This document shows positions 27,449-35,425 of a stretch of DNA of 64,000 bases, one piece after another. The notes under the pieces are model-generated. The model searched no databases. It was given only the letters and a program-made list of their open reading frames with translations, and was not told the origin of the DNA. A program made the position numbers and the translations under genes. How positions within the stretch are numbered: position 1 is the first letter of the stretch; every line of letters begins with the position of its first letter. The DNA comes from an uncultured bacterium. Its GTDB lineage: Bacteria > Hydrogenedentota > Hydrogenedentia > Hydrogenedentales > Hydrogenedentaceae. Location: positions 29,082-93,081 of the forward strand of contig CAKZKR010000108.1 of the NCBI GenBank assembly GCA_937124615.1, given 5' to 3'.

Positions 27449-28291
27449 ATGTTGTACAGTAATTTGAATAATGAAAACTTAAAAATAGGAGTTTTTGACT
27501 CTGGTATAGGTGGACTCACTGTTCTTGCGGAATTAAAGAAGAAATTACCTGAAGAAGAATTTGTTTATTTAGGTGATACAGCAAGGGTCCCTTATGGGAC
27601 AAGATCACCGGAAACTGTAATTCGTTATGCTCGTTCATGCACAAATTTTCTAATAAATAAAGGTATTAAACTTTTAATAATTGCATGTAATACGGCCTCT
27701 TCTTATGCATTAGATACTATAAAAGGGGAAATACAAATACCAGTGATAGGTGTTGTAGAACCCGGTGCAAAAGCAGTTATAAAAAAAACTAAAAATAAGA
27801 GAGTGGGTATTATAGGTACTGAAGGCACTATAAATAGTCAATCGTATGAAAAAGTTATAAAAAATATAGCAAAAGATATAAATATATTCACTATGGCGTG
27901 TCCTTTATTCGTTCCGTTAGTTGAAGAGGGATGGACTGAAGGAGAAATTCCTTCTATGGTAGCTAGGAAATATTTAACACCTATAATCGAAGAAGGTATA
28001 GATACATTACTATTGGGCTGTACTCACTACCCATTGTTAAAAAGGACTATACAGGTGACATTTAGTGAGGTTTACATAGAGATAGTGGACAGTGCAGAGG
28101 AAACGGCAAGAGAAGTGGTAAATTTATTACAAAGTTGTAAATTAATGAGAAAAGATATAAAAATAATAGAAGAAAAAAGAATTAAATACTTCGTAACAGA
28201 TGCCCCAGAAAAATTTAAAAAAATAGGAAATAGATTTCTTAAAGAAAATATTGAACATGTAGAGTGGATTGATATTCCCATAATGTTATAA
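27449..28291 (+). CDS. murI: Glutamate racemase
   Basis: MurI supplies D-glutamate for peptidoglycan precursors. The 280 residues show the family start GVFDSGIGGLTVLAEL, YLGDTARVPYG, the two catalytic cysteines C80 (ACNTASSYA) and C191 (GCTHYPLL), and VEPGAKAV. The cytoplasmic enzyme is encoded between an exported GerMN protein and an exported deacetylase, which ties this operon to cell-wall metabolism. It starts 5 bp after the GerMN stop with a weak ribosome site, suggesting translational coupling. Confidence 0.96.
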   Translation: MLYSNLNNENLKIGVFDSGIGGLTVLAELKKKLPEEEFVYLGDTARVPYGTRSPETVIRYARSCTNFLINKGIKLLIIACNTASSYALDTIKGEIQIPVIGVVEPGAKAVIKKTKNKRVGIIGTEGTINSQSYEKVIKNIAKDINIFTMACPLFVPLVEEGWTEGEIPSMVARKYLTPIIEEGIDTLLLGCTHYPLLKRTIQVTFSEVYIEIVDSAEETAREVVNLLQSCKLMRKDIKIIEEKRIKYFVTDAPEKFKKIGNRFLKENIEHVEWIDIPIML

Positions 28292-28311
28292 AAGTGTAGC
28301 AGGAAGTTACA

Positions 28312-29979
28312 ATGTCAGTTATTTTAAATTCATCCATAAAAACAGAGAAAGATCATAGTAGTATCAATACTTTTATTATAATAAGTTTATGTGCTTTAAC
28401 TCTCTCAGTTTTTTCATTACTTATCCTGATTATCTACATTAATTATCAGAATAACCGTATTGTCGATATTAGAGATATTTCAAAACAGTATCACGAATCT
28501 ATACATTCTATTATTAAAGAAATGAATTTGCTTAATGAATTCAATGGATACAAGGAGATAATCGAGAATAAAAAATGGGTAACGGATGGTGAATATAATA
28601 TCTATATATCATCCGTTGATGTATATGATAAAACTGTAAAGGCTTTAAAGAAAAAGATTTATGAAGCAGGTATCGGAATAAAAAACCAAGATTGTGGAGA
28701 AACAGGAGAGATTCCATCATTCTTTCTCGAAGTAAATGGAGTAAAAATAGCAAAAATAAACATCGGTGTTAAAAAAGAACAAAACGATAATGAAAGTGAA
28801 ATTTTAAGAAAAAATAAAGAATTCTATTCTGTAATAAGAAATTTTTTGTTAAAAAAATATGTATCGAGTACAGAAATAATGGAAAGTTTGCCAGAGCCCA
28901 TTTCTGATGGAAGTGATATGTGGTTCCATAAAAAATTTTCTCTGTTTCTATCTGATAATATAGATGATAATACTTTTTTAACAGACTTAAAAAAACATAT
29001 TTCAGGAAATTTCAACTCCTGGGACATAAAAACTAATAAAGACGAAAGAAAAAATACTATAGAGTACAGTATATATATAGACAATAAAAAAATAATTACA
29101 ATAAATATTCAAAAATTTTTAGAGAATTTTACTAATGAAACAACTTCAACAATAAAGACTTCATTAGTAACACAGTTTCCTGTTAATAAATATATTGAGG
29201 AATATATAGGCCCAATAATATATTTCAATGAGAGTAAAAGTATTCAAAAAGAAAAGAAAGCCATTGAATTAACGAAAGAAAAGGAGAGAGATAAGTTTAA
29301 CGATAGTGGAAAAAAGAAACCCAAAGTTTCTATTATTTTAGATGATGGAGGTTTTCGTAATCCAGATGAAGACCCTGCATTAGAATTGACAAATAAAATA
29401 AATATTTCAATCCTTCCAGATACAAGGTATACAAAAGAGTTATCTAAGAAAGCATTAGAAAAGGGTTTTGAAGTAATGCTTCACATGCCAATGCAAACCA
29501 AACAGGGAGCAAAAAAGGGTTCTTTTCCATGTGAAGTTCTGATAAACATGTCCGAAAAAGAGATCCAGCAGAAGACAAAAGATGCTTTGGAACAGATTTC
29601 TGGAGTTAAGGGAGTAAATAATCACACCGGAGGAGTATTTACATTAACAGAAGAACCGTTAAAATCATTTATGAAGGTTCTAAAGGAAAAGGATTTATTT
29701 TTTGTTGATAGTGTTGTTATAGGAGGTAGTAAAGCATATCAAGTAGCAAGTGATGTAGGAGTATCGTCTTTACAGAGAGATATTTTTTTAGACCATGAAT
29801 ATACAAAAGAAAAAATAAAAGAAAATTTAGAAAAGTTGAAAAAGATTGCCGTAAAAAAAGGAAAAGCAGTTGGAATAGGACATTTTAGAGACTTAACAAT
29901 AAAAGTTTTACAAGAAGAACTTCCTAAATTAGAAGAACAAGGTTTTGAATTAGTCCATATATCGGAGTTATTTGAATGA
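28312..29979 (+). CDS. Divergent polysaccharide deacetylase (YibQ-like) with duplicated N-terminal module
   Basis: A 555-residue, membrane-anchored, extracytoplasmic protein. A hydrophobic segment lies at about 20-45. Residues 337-555 form the divergent polysaccharide deacetylase domain: SIILDDGGFRNP, VMLHMPMQTKQG, GVNNHTGG and FVDSVVIGG. Before it are two similar alpha/beta modules at about 89-152 and 204-266, each ending in a strand pair (FFLEVNGVKIAKINI versus YSIYIDNKKIITINI). This looks like an internal duplication. The family is thought to act on cell-wall or exopolysaccharide sugars, but the substrate is not proven. The stop overlaps the tsaD start (ATGA). Confidence 0.8.
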   Translation: MSVILNSSIKTEKDHSSINTFIIISLCALTLSVFSLLILIIYINYQNNRIVDIRDISKQYHESIHSIIKEMNLLNEFNGYKEIIENKKWVTDGEYNIYISSVDVYDKTVKALKKKIYEAGIGIKNQDCGETGEIPSFFLEVNGVKIAKINIGVKKEQNDNESEILRKNKEFYSVIRNFLLKKYVSSTEIMESLPEPISDGSDMWFHKKFSLFLSDNIDDNTFLTDLKKHISGNFNSWDIKTNKDERKNTIEYSIYIDNKKIITINIQKFLENFTNETTSTIKTSLVTQFPVNKYIEEYIGPIIYFNESKSIQKEKKAIELTKEKERDKFNDSGKKKPKVSIILDDGGFRNPDEDPALELTNKINISILPDTRYTKELSKKALEKGFEVMLHMPMQTKQGAKKGSFPCEVLINMSEKEIQQKTKDALEQISGVKGVNNHTGGVFTLTEEPLKSFMKVLKEKDLFFVDSVVIGGSKAYQVASDVGVSSLQRDIFLDHEYTKEKIKENLEKLKKIAVKKGKAVGIGHFRDLTIKVLQEELPKLEEQGFELVHISELFE

Positions 29980-30971
29980 ATTATGTATTGGGGATAGAAA
30001 CATCGTGTGATGAAACAGGGGCTGCTATTGTTAAAGAAGGACGAAAAGTTATTTCAAATTATTTATCAAGCCAAGTCCCTATACATGGGACTTTCGGTGG
30101 TGTTGTTCCTGAAATTGCGTCTCGCCAACATCTAATTCATATCACACGAATGGTTAATAGAGTATTAAAGGAAGCAGATTGCGAACCAGACGCAATAGCA
30201 GTTACACAGGGCCCGGGTCTTATGGGTTCACTATTAGTAGGTGTTAATTTTGCAAAGGCATTTGCATGGTCGAAAAAAATACCCATTATCCCAATACACC
30301 ACATTGAAGGTCATATTTTTTCCTCAATGCTACTTGAAAAAAGTCCCGATTTCCCTTTTCTCTCTCTTGTAGTTAGTGGTGGGCACACGATGTTAATTGA
30401 ATGTAAGGTTCCCCATCACTATACTATTATTGGAAATACACGAGATGATGCAGTCGGTGAATGTTTTGATAAAGTGGCAAGAATATTAGGACTTCCATAC
30501 CCTGGAGGTCCATCAATACAAAAGAGTGCTGATAATGGAAACCCCAGATATTATTCTTTTCCACAAGGACTTGCTAATAGTAATTCATTAGAATTCAGTT
30601 ATAGTGGATTGAAGACAGCCGTTTTATATAAAGTGAGAGAAGTTCCTGAAAACGAAAGATCAACGCAGTGGGTTTCTGACATTTCTGCCAGTTTTCAATG
30701 GAGTGCTATTGATGTATTAGTTACAAAAACAAAGATGGCTATTAAAAAAACAGGTATGAAAAGATTGGTTGTTGCTGGAGGTGTTTCTGCAAATGCTCTT
30801 CTTAGGAAAAGATTGACTGAAGAATTAGATATAGATGTATTTCTCCCTGATTTCAAATACTGTCTGGATAATGGTGCAATGATTGCATCAGCAGGATACT
30901 ATAGGCTAATGAATGGATACTCGGCAGATTTTACATTTACCGCCAACCCATCGATATCCCTAAATGAATAA
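29976..30971 (+). CDS. tsaD: tRNA N6-adenosine threonylcarbamoyltransferase TsaD
   Basis: TsaD transfers the threonylcarbamoyl group to A37 of ANN-reading tRNAs in the TsaB/D/E system. The 331 residues have GIETSCDETGAAIV, VPEIASRQHLIH, the metal-binding PIHHIEGHIFSSML, LVVSGGHTML, GECFDKVARILGLPYPGGP and VAGGVSANALLR. Length and motifs are complete. It is the last gene of the envelope operon, overlapping the deacetylase gene by four bases, and its stop lies 2 bp from the convergent ligase gene. Confidence 0.97.
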   Translation: MNYVLGIETSCDETGAAIVKEGRKVISNYLSSQVPIHGTFGGVVPEIASRQHLIHITRMVNRVLKEADCEPDAIAVTQGPGLMGSLLVGVNFAKAFAWSKKIPIIPIHHIEGHIFSSMLLEKSPDFPFLSLVVSGGHTMLIECKVPHHYTIIGNTRDDAVGECFDKVARILGLPYPGGPSIQKSADNGNPRYYSFPQGLANSNSLEFSYSGLKTAVLYKVREVPENERSTQWVSDISASFQWSAIDVLVTKTKMAIKKTGMKRLVVAGGVSANALLRKRLTEELDIDVFLPDFKYCLDNGAMIASAGYYRLMNGYSADFTFTANPSISLNE

Positions 30972-30973
30972 AT

Positions 30974-31714
30974 TTATCTCTTAAAATTCCATTCATTTTT
31001 GCTATATTTAATGTCAGCAAGTTGTGAGATTTCTGCTATTTCCAAATCAGAAAAAGAAGAAGAAAAACTATCCATTGCAAATGTTTTAAGAATACAATCC
31101 GCAATTTCTTTTTTTTTGAGCGGTAGAGTTCCAACAAATTCCCTATGCCTTCTTCCACATCTGTATAGCGGTTGAATTTTAGGTATTTTTAAAACATTTT
31201 CCAGCAATTCAAAATTTATGTCATATAATAGTGTGCCATGGTGTAGCAAAATGCTACTATTTCTTCGTTGAGCATTGCCGGAAATCTTTTTACTGCAGTA
31301 ACATAAATCACTAATTCCTTCAATTTTTGTTTCCAGTTGATATTCTTCGGATAAAGTTTTTTTTAACATAGATAAAATCAAATAATATGAATTACGGATA
31401 TTTCGCATCTGTGGATGTTTATTAAGGTTTAAGAAAAGAGAATAATTAACACAGCCTGGACCTTGTAAAACAGCACCTCCCGCACTACATCTACGGATAA
31501 CTTTAATATCATTAGAAATACATTTATCCAAAAATACCTCTTCCAAAACAGATTGGGAACTTCCTAATACAACAAAATAAGTATTACTTTCCCAGATACG
31601 AAGAATATCTTCATCTCTATCATCAAGTTGTTTCTTTTTGTTAAATAAATATTCTTCTGCTGATAAATTTTCCTCTGGAGAATTGAAAGAATGCATTAAT
31701 ACACGAATAGACAT
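30974..31714 (-). CDS. Lipoate-protein ligase A / octanoyltransferase family protein
   Basis: The biotin/lipoate-ligase fold attaches lipoate or octanoate to lipoyl domains of 2-oxoacid dehydrogenase or glycine-cleavage proteins. The motifs are ENLSAEEYLF, RRCSAGGAVLQGPGCVNYSL, SGNAQRR with the preceding lysine KKIS, and LHHGTLLYD. At 246 residues it lacks the accessory C-terminal domain of E. coli LplA, so it may be an LplA catalytic half or a LipM/LipL-type octanoyltransferase. I chose the ATG at 31712-31714 because family proteins begin just before the MHSF block; the longer reading would need a TTG 21 codons upstream. Confidence 0.78.
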   Translation of the reverse strand: MSIRVLMHSFNSPEENLSAEEYLFNKKKQLDDRDEDILRIWESNTYFVVLGSSQSVLEEVFLDKCISNDIKVIRRCSAGGAVLQGPGCVNYSLFLNLNKHPQMRNIRNSYYLILSMLKKTLSEEYQLETKIEGISDLCYCSKKISGNAQRRNSSILLHHGTLLYDINFELLENVLKIPKIQPLYRCGRRHREFVGTLPLKKKEIADCILKTFAMDSFSSSFSDLEIAEISQLADIKYSKNEWNFKR

Positions 31715-31807
31715 GGGATATATTCCAAATGAGTAATTTAAATCACGTTTTGTAGTAAGATATTCTATAATAAACAAATAAGACTTTGTAAATACAAGGA
31801 GGGAATG

Positions 31808-32890
31808 ATGACGATTTCACTAAGAGAACTTATGGAAATGGCTATACAGATGAATGCCTCAGATATTCATCTAAAATATAACAATCCCCCTATATTAAGA
31901 ATTGATGGCGTCCTAAAAAGAATAGATAATCCAGATATTCTTTCCGATGAAGACCTAAGAAATTATTTTCATGAAATTGCTTCCTCACCCGACATTAGTA
32001 AATTTGAAAAAGTATTTGAGTTAGATATCTCATTCTATTTTGAAAACAAAGCACGGTTTCGTGTAAATATTTGTAAAGATGATGGACACATTCGTATTGT
32101 TATGCGTCTAATTCCACTTAAAGTATTAACTATTGATCAACTAAATTTGCCGTCTATATTAAAAAAGTTATGTAAATTAAGAAATGGATTAATTCTGATT
32201 ACAGGGCCTACGGGAAGTGGTAAGTCTACTACCCTTGCTGCAATGATAGATGAAATAAATAATACACGAACAGACCATGTTATTACCATCGAGGACCCAT
32301 TAGAATTTGTACATAGAGATAAACAAAGCATTATCACACAAAGAGAAATAGGACATGATACACTCTCATTTGCTAATGCACTTAGAGCGGCGCTTCGGCA
32401 AGACCCCGATGTAATACTTATAGGTGAAATGCGAGATACAGAAACAGTAAGAACTGCTTTATCTTCTGCAGAAACAGGACATCTTGTTTTATCAACATTA
32501 CATACCGTAGATGCTGTTGAAACATTAAATAGGGTTATAGAATTTTTTGAACCACATCAACATTTGTTTGTGAGAAAACAATTAGCAAGTGTTCTGCGCG
32601 GTGTAATATCACAGAGAATCCTACCATTAGCCTCAGGAATGGGGAGATGTGTAGCAGCGGAAATACTTATTGGAACAAGAGCGGTTCGCGATTTTATAGA
32701 ACAAGGGAAACCATTTCGAGACATTGTATCTCTTATACAAGAGGGGAAAGACCAATATGGGATGCAGACATTTGACCAGGCTTTATTTGACCTATGGACA
32801 CAGAAAAGAATTTCCACAGAAACGGCACTTAGTTATGCAACATCACCCAAAGACCTAAAACTTAGAATGCAAGGTTTAAGTGTCCATTAA
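31808..32890 (+). CDS. pilT: Type IV pilus retraction ATPase PilT
   Basis: PilT is a cytoplasmic hexameric ATPase that drives pilus retraction and twitching. The roughly 360 residues contain the N-terminal PAS-like domain (SLRELMEMAIQMNASDIHLKY), Walker A GPTGSGKST near 134-142, the Asp box IEDPLEFVH, Walker B VILIGEMRD, the His box LSTLHTVDAVETLNR and the C-terminal LPLASGMGRCVAAEIL block. ATGATG occurs at 31805; the second ATG gives better spacing to the GGAGGG ribosome site. It heads a three-gene operon with a secreted coiled-coil protein and a 41-residue membrane protein. Confidence 0.92.
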   Translation: MTISLRELMEMAIQMNASDIHLKYNNPPILRIDGVLKRIDNPDILSDEDLRNYFHEIASSPDISKFEKVFELDISFYFENKARFRVNICKDDGHIRIVMRLIPLKVLTIDQLNLPSILKKLCKLRNGLILITGPTGSGKSTTLAAMIDEINNTRTDHVITIEDPLEFVHRDKQSIITQREIGHDTLSFANALRAALRQDPDVILIGEMRDTETVRTALSSAETGHLVLSTLHTVDAVETLNRVIEFFEPHQHLFVRKQLASVLRGVISQRILPLASGMGRCVAAEILIGTRAVRDFIEQGKPFRDIVSLIQEGKDQYGMQTFDQALFDLWTQKRISTETALSYATSPKDLKLRMQGLSVH

Positions 32891-32901
32891 AAATTTAAAA
32901 A

Positions 32902-33768
32902 ATGATTTTTAGATATAAAAGAATAAATATAGCAACTATATTTGTAGCCTATTTCCTTATCATTGAATTTAATAATTACTCAGAAAACTTTATAAAGAAT
33001 TCAGGATTTGAAGAGGAAAACAAATTACTCCCTTTGTATTGGTCATTGTTTGTTCAACCTCAAGAAGGTTCTTTTGGGAAGATAGATAAAAAAATTTTTT
33101 ATAGCGGGAAAAAGTCGATTATGCTCAACAATGCATATCCATATCAAAAAGAACCTATAAACAATTGGAGTCAGAAAGTATCCATAAATGGTCTTGATAA
33201 GAAAGATATTTATTTTGAAGGATGGATTAAAACAGAAAAAGTATATAAAGCGTACTTTCTCATACAGTTCTGGAAGCAAGCCCCTGCTTATATTATCGAT
33301 AGCAAAAAAACAGAGGTATTGATTGAAACCAATGACTGGAAAAAATTAACTACAAATATAACAATTCCCGAGGGTACCGATTTTATTGTCGTTCGATGTG
33401 TAATAGAGGGAATGGGGTCTGCATGGTTTGATGATGTAGTATTAAATTACGAAGAAAAAAGGAATGGTGATGAAGTAACCATAAAAACAGTAAAAGAAAA
33501 TCAAAATATTGAAGAAGGGATAAAAAAGATAGAACAAAGATTAGAAGATTTATTAAAAGAAAATGCTCAATTAAAAGATAAGATTAACCTTTTGGAAGAA
33601 GAAAATAAAAAAATTAGAGAAGAATTGGAAAACAAATATATAAAGAGAATAGAGAAAAATATAATTGAAGATAATAAAAAAGAAGGGACAATACAAGATG
33701 ATGAGAAACCACCTATTTTAGTTCCTCACAAAAAAAATTGGAGAATGATTAAAAAGGAACAAGAATGA
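32902..33768 (+). CDS. Exported carbohydrate-binding-like (jelly-roll) protein with coiled coil
   Basis: A 288-residue protein with a hydrophobic N-terminal segment (about 8-25). A beta-sandwich resembling CBM4/9-type modules follows (about 32-185; FIKNSGFEEENKLLPLYWS, YFEGWIKTEKVYKAY, SAWFDDVVLNYEE). Next is a coiled coil (about 200-255; leucine heptads LEDLLKENAQLKDKINLLEE) and a charged tail. The beta-sandwich assignment rests on the NSGFE start and SAWFDDV end typical of such modules; ligand binding is unproven. It lies 11 bp after pilT and overlaps the next small gene by four bases. Confidence 0.65.
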   Translation: MIFRYKRINIATIFVAYFLIIEFNNYSENFIKNSGFEEENKLLPLYWSLFVQPQEGSFGKIDKKIFYSGKKSIMLNNAYPYQKEPINNWSQKVSINGLDKKDIYFEGWIKTEKVYKAYFLIQFWKQAPAYIIDSKKTEVLIETNDWKKLTTNITIPEGTDFIVVRCVIEGMGSAWFDDVVLNYEEKRNGDEVTIKTVKENQNIEEGIKKIEQRLEDLLKENAQLKDKINLLEEENKKIREELENKYIKRIEKNIIEDNKKEGTIQDDEKPPILVPHKKNWRMIKKEQE

Positions 33769-33890
33769 CACAGGAATTTAGGATATTTTTAATATCAATA
33801 TTAGTTGGATGTTCCGTAGCGGGGTGGTTTTTAATTTTATGGTTTCTCGCAAAGTTTATAGTAACGGAATTAAAAAAGAAAAAAGACTAA
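33765..33890 (+). CDS. Small membrane protein (41 aa)
   Basis: A short open frame starting in an ATGA overlap with the upstream stop. It encodes 41 residues: a polar start, a hydrophobic stretch (about 6-33; FLISILVGCSVAGWFLILWF) and a Lys-rich tail EL-KKKK-D. The overlap, membrane-helix composition and positive-inside tail make it a likely real gene. It shares no family I recognise; co-transcription with pilT and the coiled-coil protein is inferred. Confidence 0.5.
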   Translation: MTQEFRIFLISILVGCSVAGWFLILWFLAKFIVTELKKKKD

Positions 33891-34068
33891 TCAAAAATCC
33901 CACCTTTTAAAATTACAAAAAATTTATTTTGATTATTGAAATTATTGATTAGTATAATTGTATAACTTTATTATAATTCTATAATTACAATATATTACAG
34001 ATATTAAAATAATAACATTAATAACATATAAACAATAAATACAATATTTACAATAAAAGGAAAATTTT

Positions 34069-35286
34069 ATGAAAATAAACCGAAAAAACTTCACTCAAAG
34101 ATTTTTACTCATATTAACTTTTCTATTAAGTGTTTACTTTTTGCTTCACAATGACTTATTAGCAAATGAAGGAGTATTCGTATTAGGAAATGATGCTTTC
34201 CAATTGGGCAGAGCCTCCAGTGGAATAGCAAGTCCGAGAAGTGCCTATTGGTGCTATATGAATCCAGCAAGCATGGTCGAATTGGATAAAAGATTAGATA
34301 TGAACTGGTATGTTGTGAAAACCGATATAGAAATGCGCCCCCGTGGCATCCTCGGGAACCGTTTTGAAGAGTTAGAAGGAGATGGTTTATTTAACATAGT
34401 ATCAGGCGGTATGATTATACCTTTAGAGACTGGAACCTTGGGCTTTGGATTATATGTTCCCAGTGGTACAGGTGTAGATTACCAGAGTTCAAGAAATCTA
34501 TTGTTAAAACCTTTCAATGCAGACCGTAGATTGTTTTACCAGCATGCTCGGCTTGTAGTATCGTATGCATATAAATTTGATAATGATTGGTCTGTTGGTG
34601 TTGGTTTCCATGGCTCCATATCCCGTTTCAAAACAGACCATATTACAATGAATTTATTACCTACTCGTGGTGATTTTGAATGGGATGATGCCTTAGGTGC
34701 AGGATTCAATATGAGCGTTTATAAAAAATGGGATAGATTTTCAATAGGTGCGACATATACATCCCGACACTGGACAGAAAGATTTCAAAAATATAGAGAT
34801 TTATTAAAATATCCACTTGACCAGCCACAAATTATAAATGCGGGGGTTGCTTATGATTTTAATGATAAATTAACATTAAGTTTGGACTTCAAATGGTTGG
34901 ATTGGGAAGGAATACCCGCATATGGAAGAAATCTAATAGATGGGGGGTTTAATTGGGTAAATCAATTTTGTACAAAAATAGGATTGGAATATCGAATCAA
35001 TGAAAAAACAAGAATTATGAGTGGTTTTAGTCATGGTAATTCACCTATTACAGAGGACCATGTATTTTTGGCAGGTTTGGTTCCAGTATTATGTGAAGAC
35101 CATATTACATTAGGCATAGCAAGGAGAATTACAGAGAATGATGAGGTAAGTATTTCAGGTGTTGTTGGTCTAAAGAACACAATGAAAGATACGGGTAGGG
35201 GAGATTTATTGTCTCACATAGGCAAAGATACGGAACTTAGTACAGGTGGTTTTTCAATAGTTTTAGGCTATACCCACCATTTTTAA
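34069..35286 (+). CDS. OmpP1/FadL-type outer-membrane transport protein
   Basis: A 405-residue beta-barrel protein. It has a signal peptide (about 10-32, ending near LLAN) and the FadL-family N-terminal region GNDAFQLGRASSGIASPRSA with the MNPASM block. Alternating amphipathic strands follow, and the C terminus ends in aromatic phenylalanine (GYTHHF), the usual signal for outer-membrane insertion. FadL proteins move hydrophobic compounds across the outer membrane by a hatch mechanism; the cargo cannot be read. The gene stands alone after a 178-bp AT-rich non-coding gap. AAAGGAAAA precedes the ATG. It is direct evidence of a diderm envelope. Confidence 0.85.
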   Translation: MKINRKNFTQRFLLILTFLLSVYFLLHNDLLANEGVFVLGNDAFQLGRASSGIASPRSAYWCYMNPASMVELDKRLDMNWYVVKTDIEMRPRGILGNRFEELEGDGLFNIVSGGMIIPLETGTLGFGLYVPSGTGVDYQSSRNLLLKPFNADRRLFYQHARLVVSYAYKFDNDWSVGVGFHGSISRFKTDHITMNLLPTRGDFEWDDALGAGFNMSVYKKWDRFSIGATYTSRHWTERFQKYRDLLKYPLDQPQIINAGVAYDFNDKLTLSLDFKWLDWEGIPAYGRNLIDGGFNWVNQFCTKIGLEYRINEKTRIMSGFSHGNSPITEDHVFLAGLVPVLCEDHITLGIARRITENDEVSISGVVGLKNTMKDTGRGDLLSHIGKDTELSTGGFSIVLGYTHHF

Positions 35287-35361
35287 CAGAGATTACGAAA
35301 GTAAAGAAGAATATGGATATAAAGGCATTTTAGTTGTTTTTCTCTTTTAAATTAGGAAACA

Positions 35362-35411
35362 TATTCAAGTAAAATGGGGTAGATTGACAATATTTCCCTA
35401 ACTTGAATAAT
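35362..35411 (+). promoter_or_regulatory. Consensus -35 promoter framed by a 9-bp inverted repeat
   Basis: TATTCAAGT (35362-35370) and ACTTGAATA (35401-35409) are exact inverted copies. Between them lies a perfect -35 TTGACA (35384-35389), and AATAAT follows 16 bases later (35406-35411), overlapping the right arm. If used, transcription would start only about 7 bases before the ATG at 35426, giving a nearly leaderless mRNA. Alternatively the repeat is an RNA stem or a regulator site. Confidence 0.4.
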
Positions 35412-35425
35412 AAAGGGTTTAGTTT

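Noticed and set aside
31715..31777. TTG-started extension of the lipoate-ligase-like protein
   Set aside because: Family proteins start near the MHSF block, and the extension has no conserved residues; the ATG at 31714 was preferred.
33891..34068. AT-rich gap with several TATAAT-like sequences and short repeats before the FadL gene
   Set aside because: Many near-matches arise by chance in such AT-rich DNA; no -35/-10 pair with good spacing stood out, so no promoter was listed.
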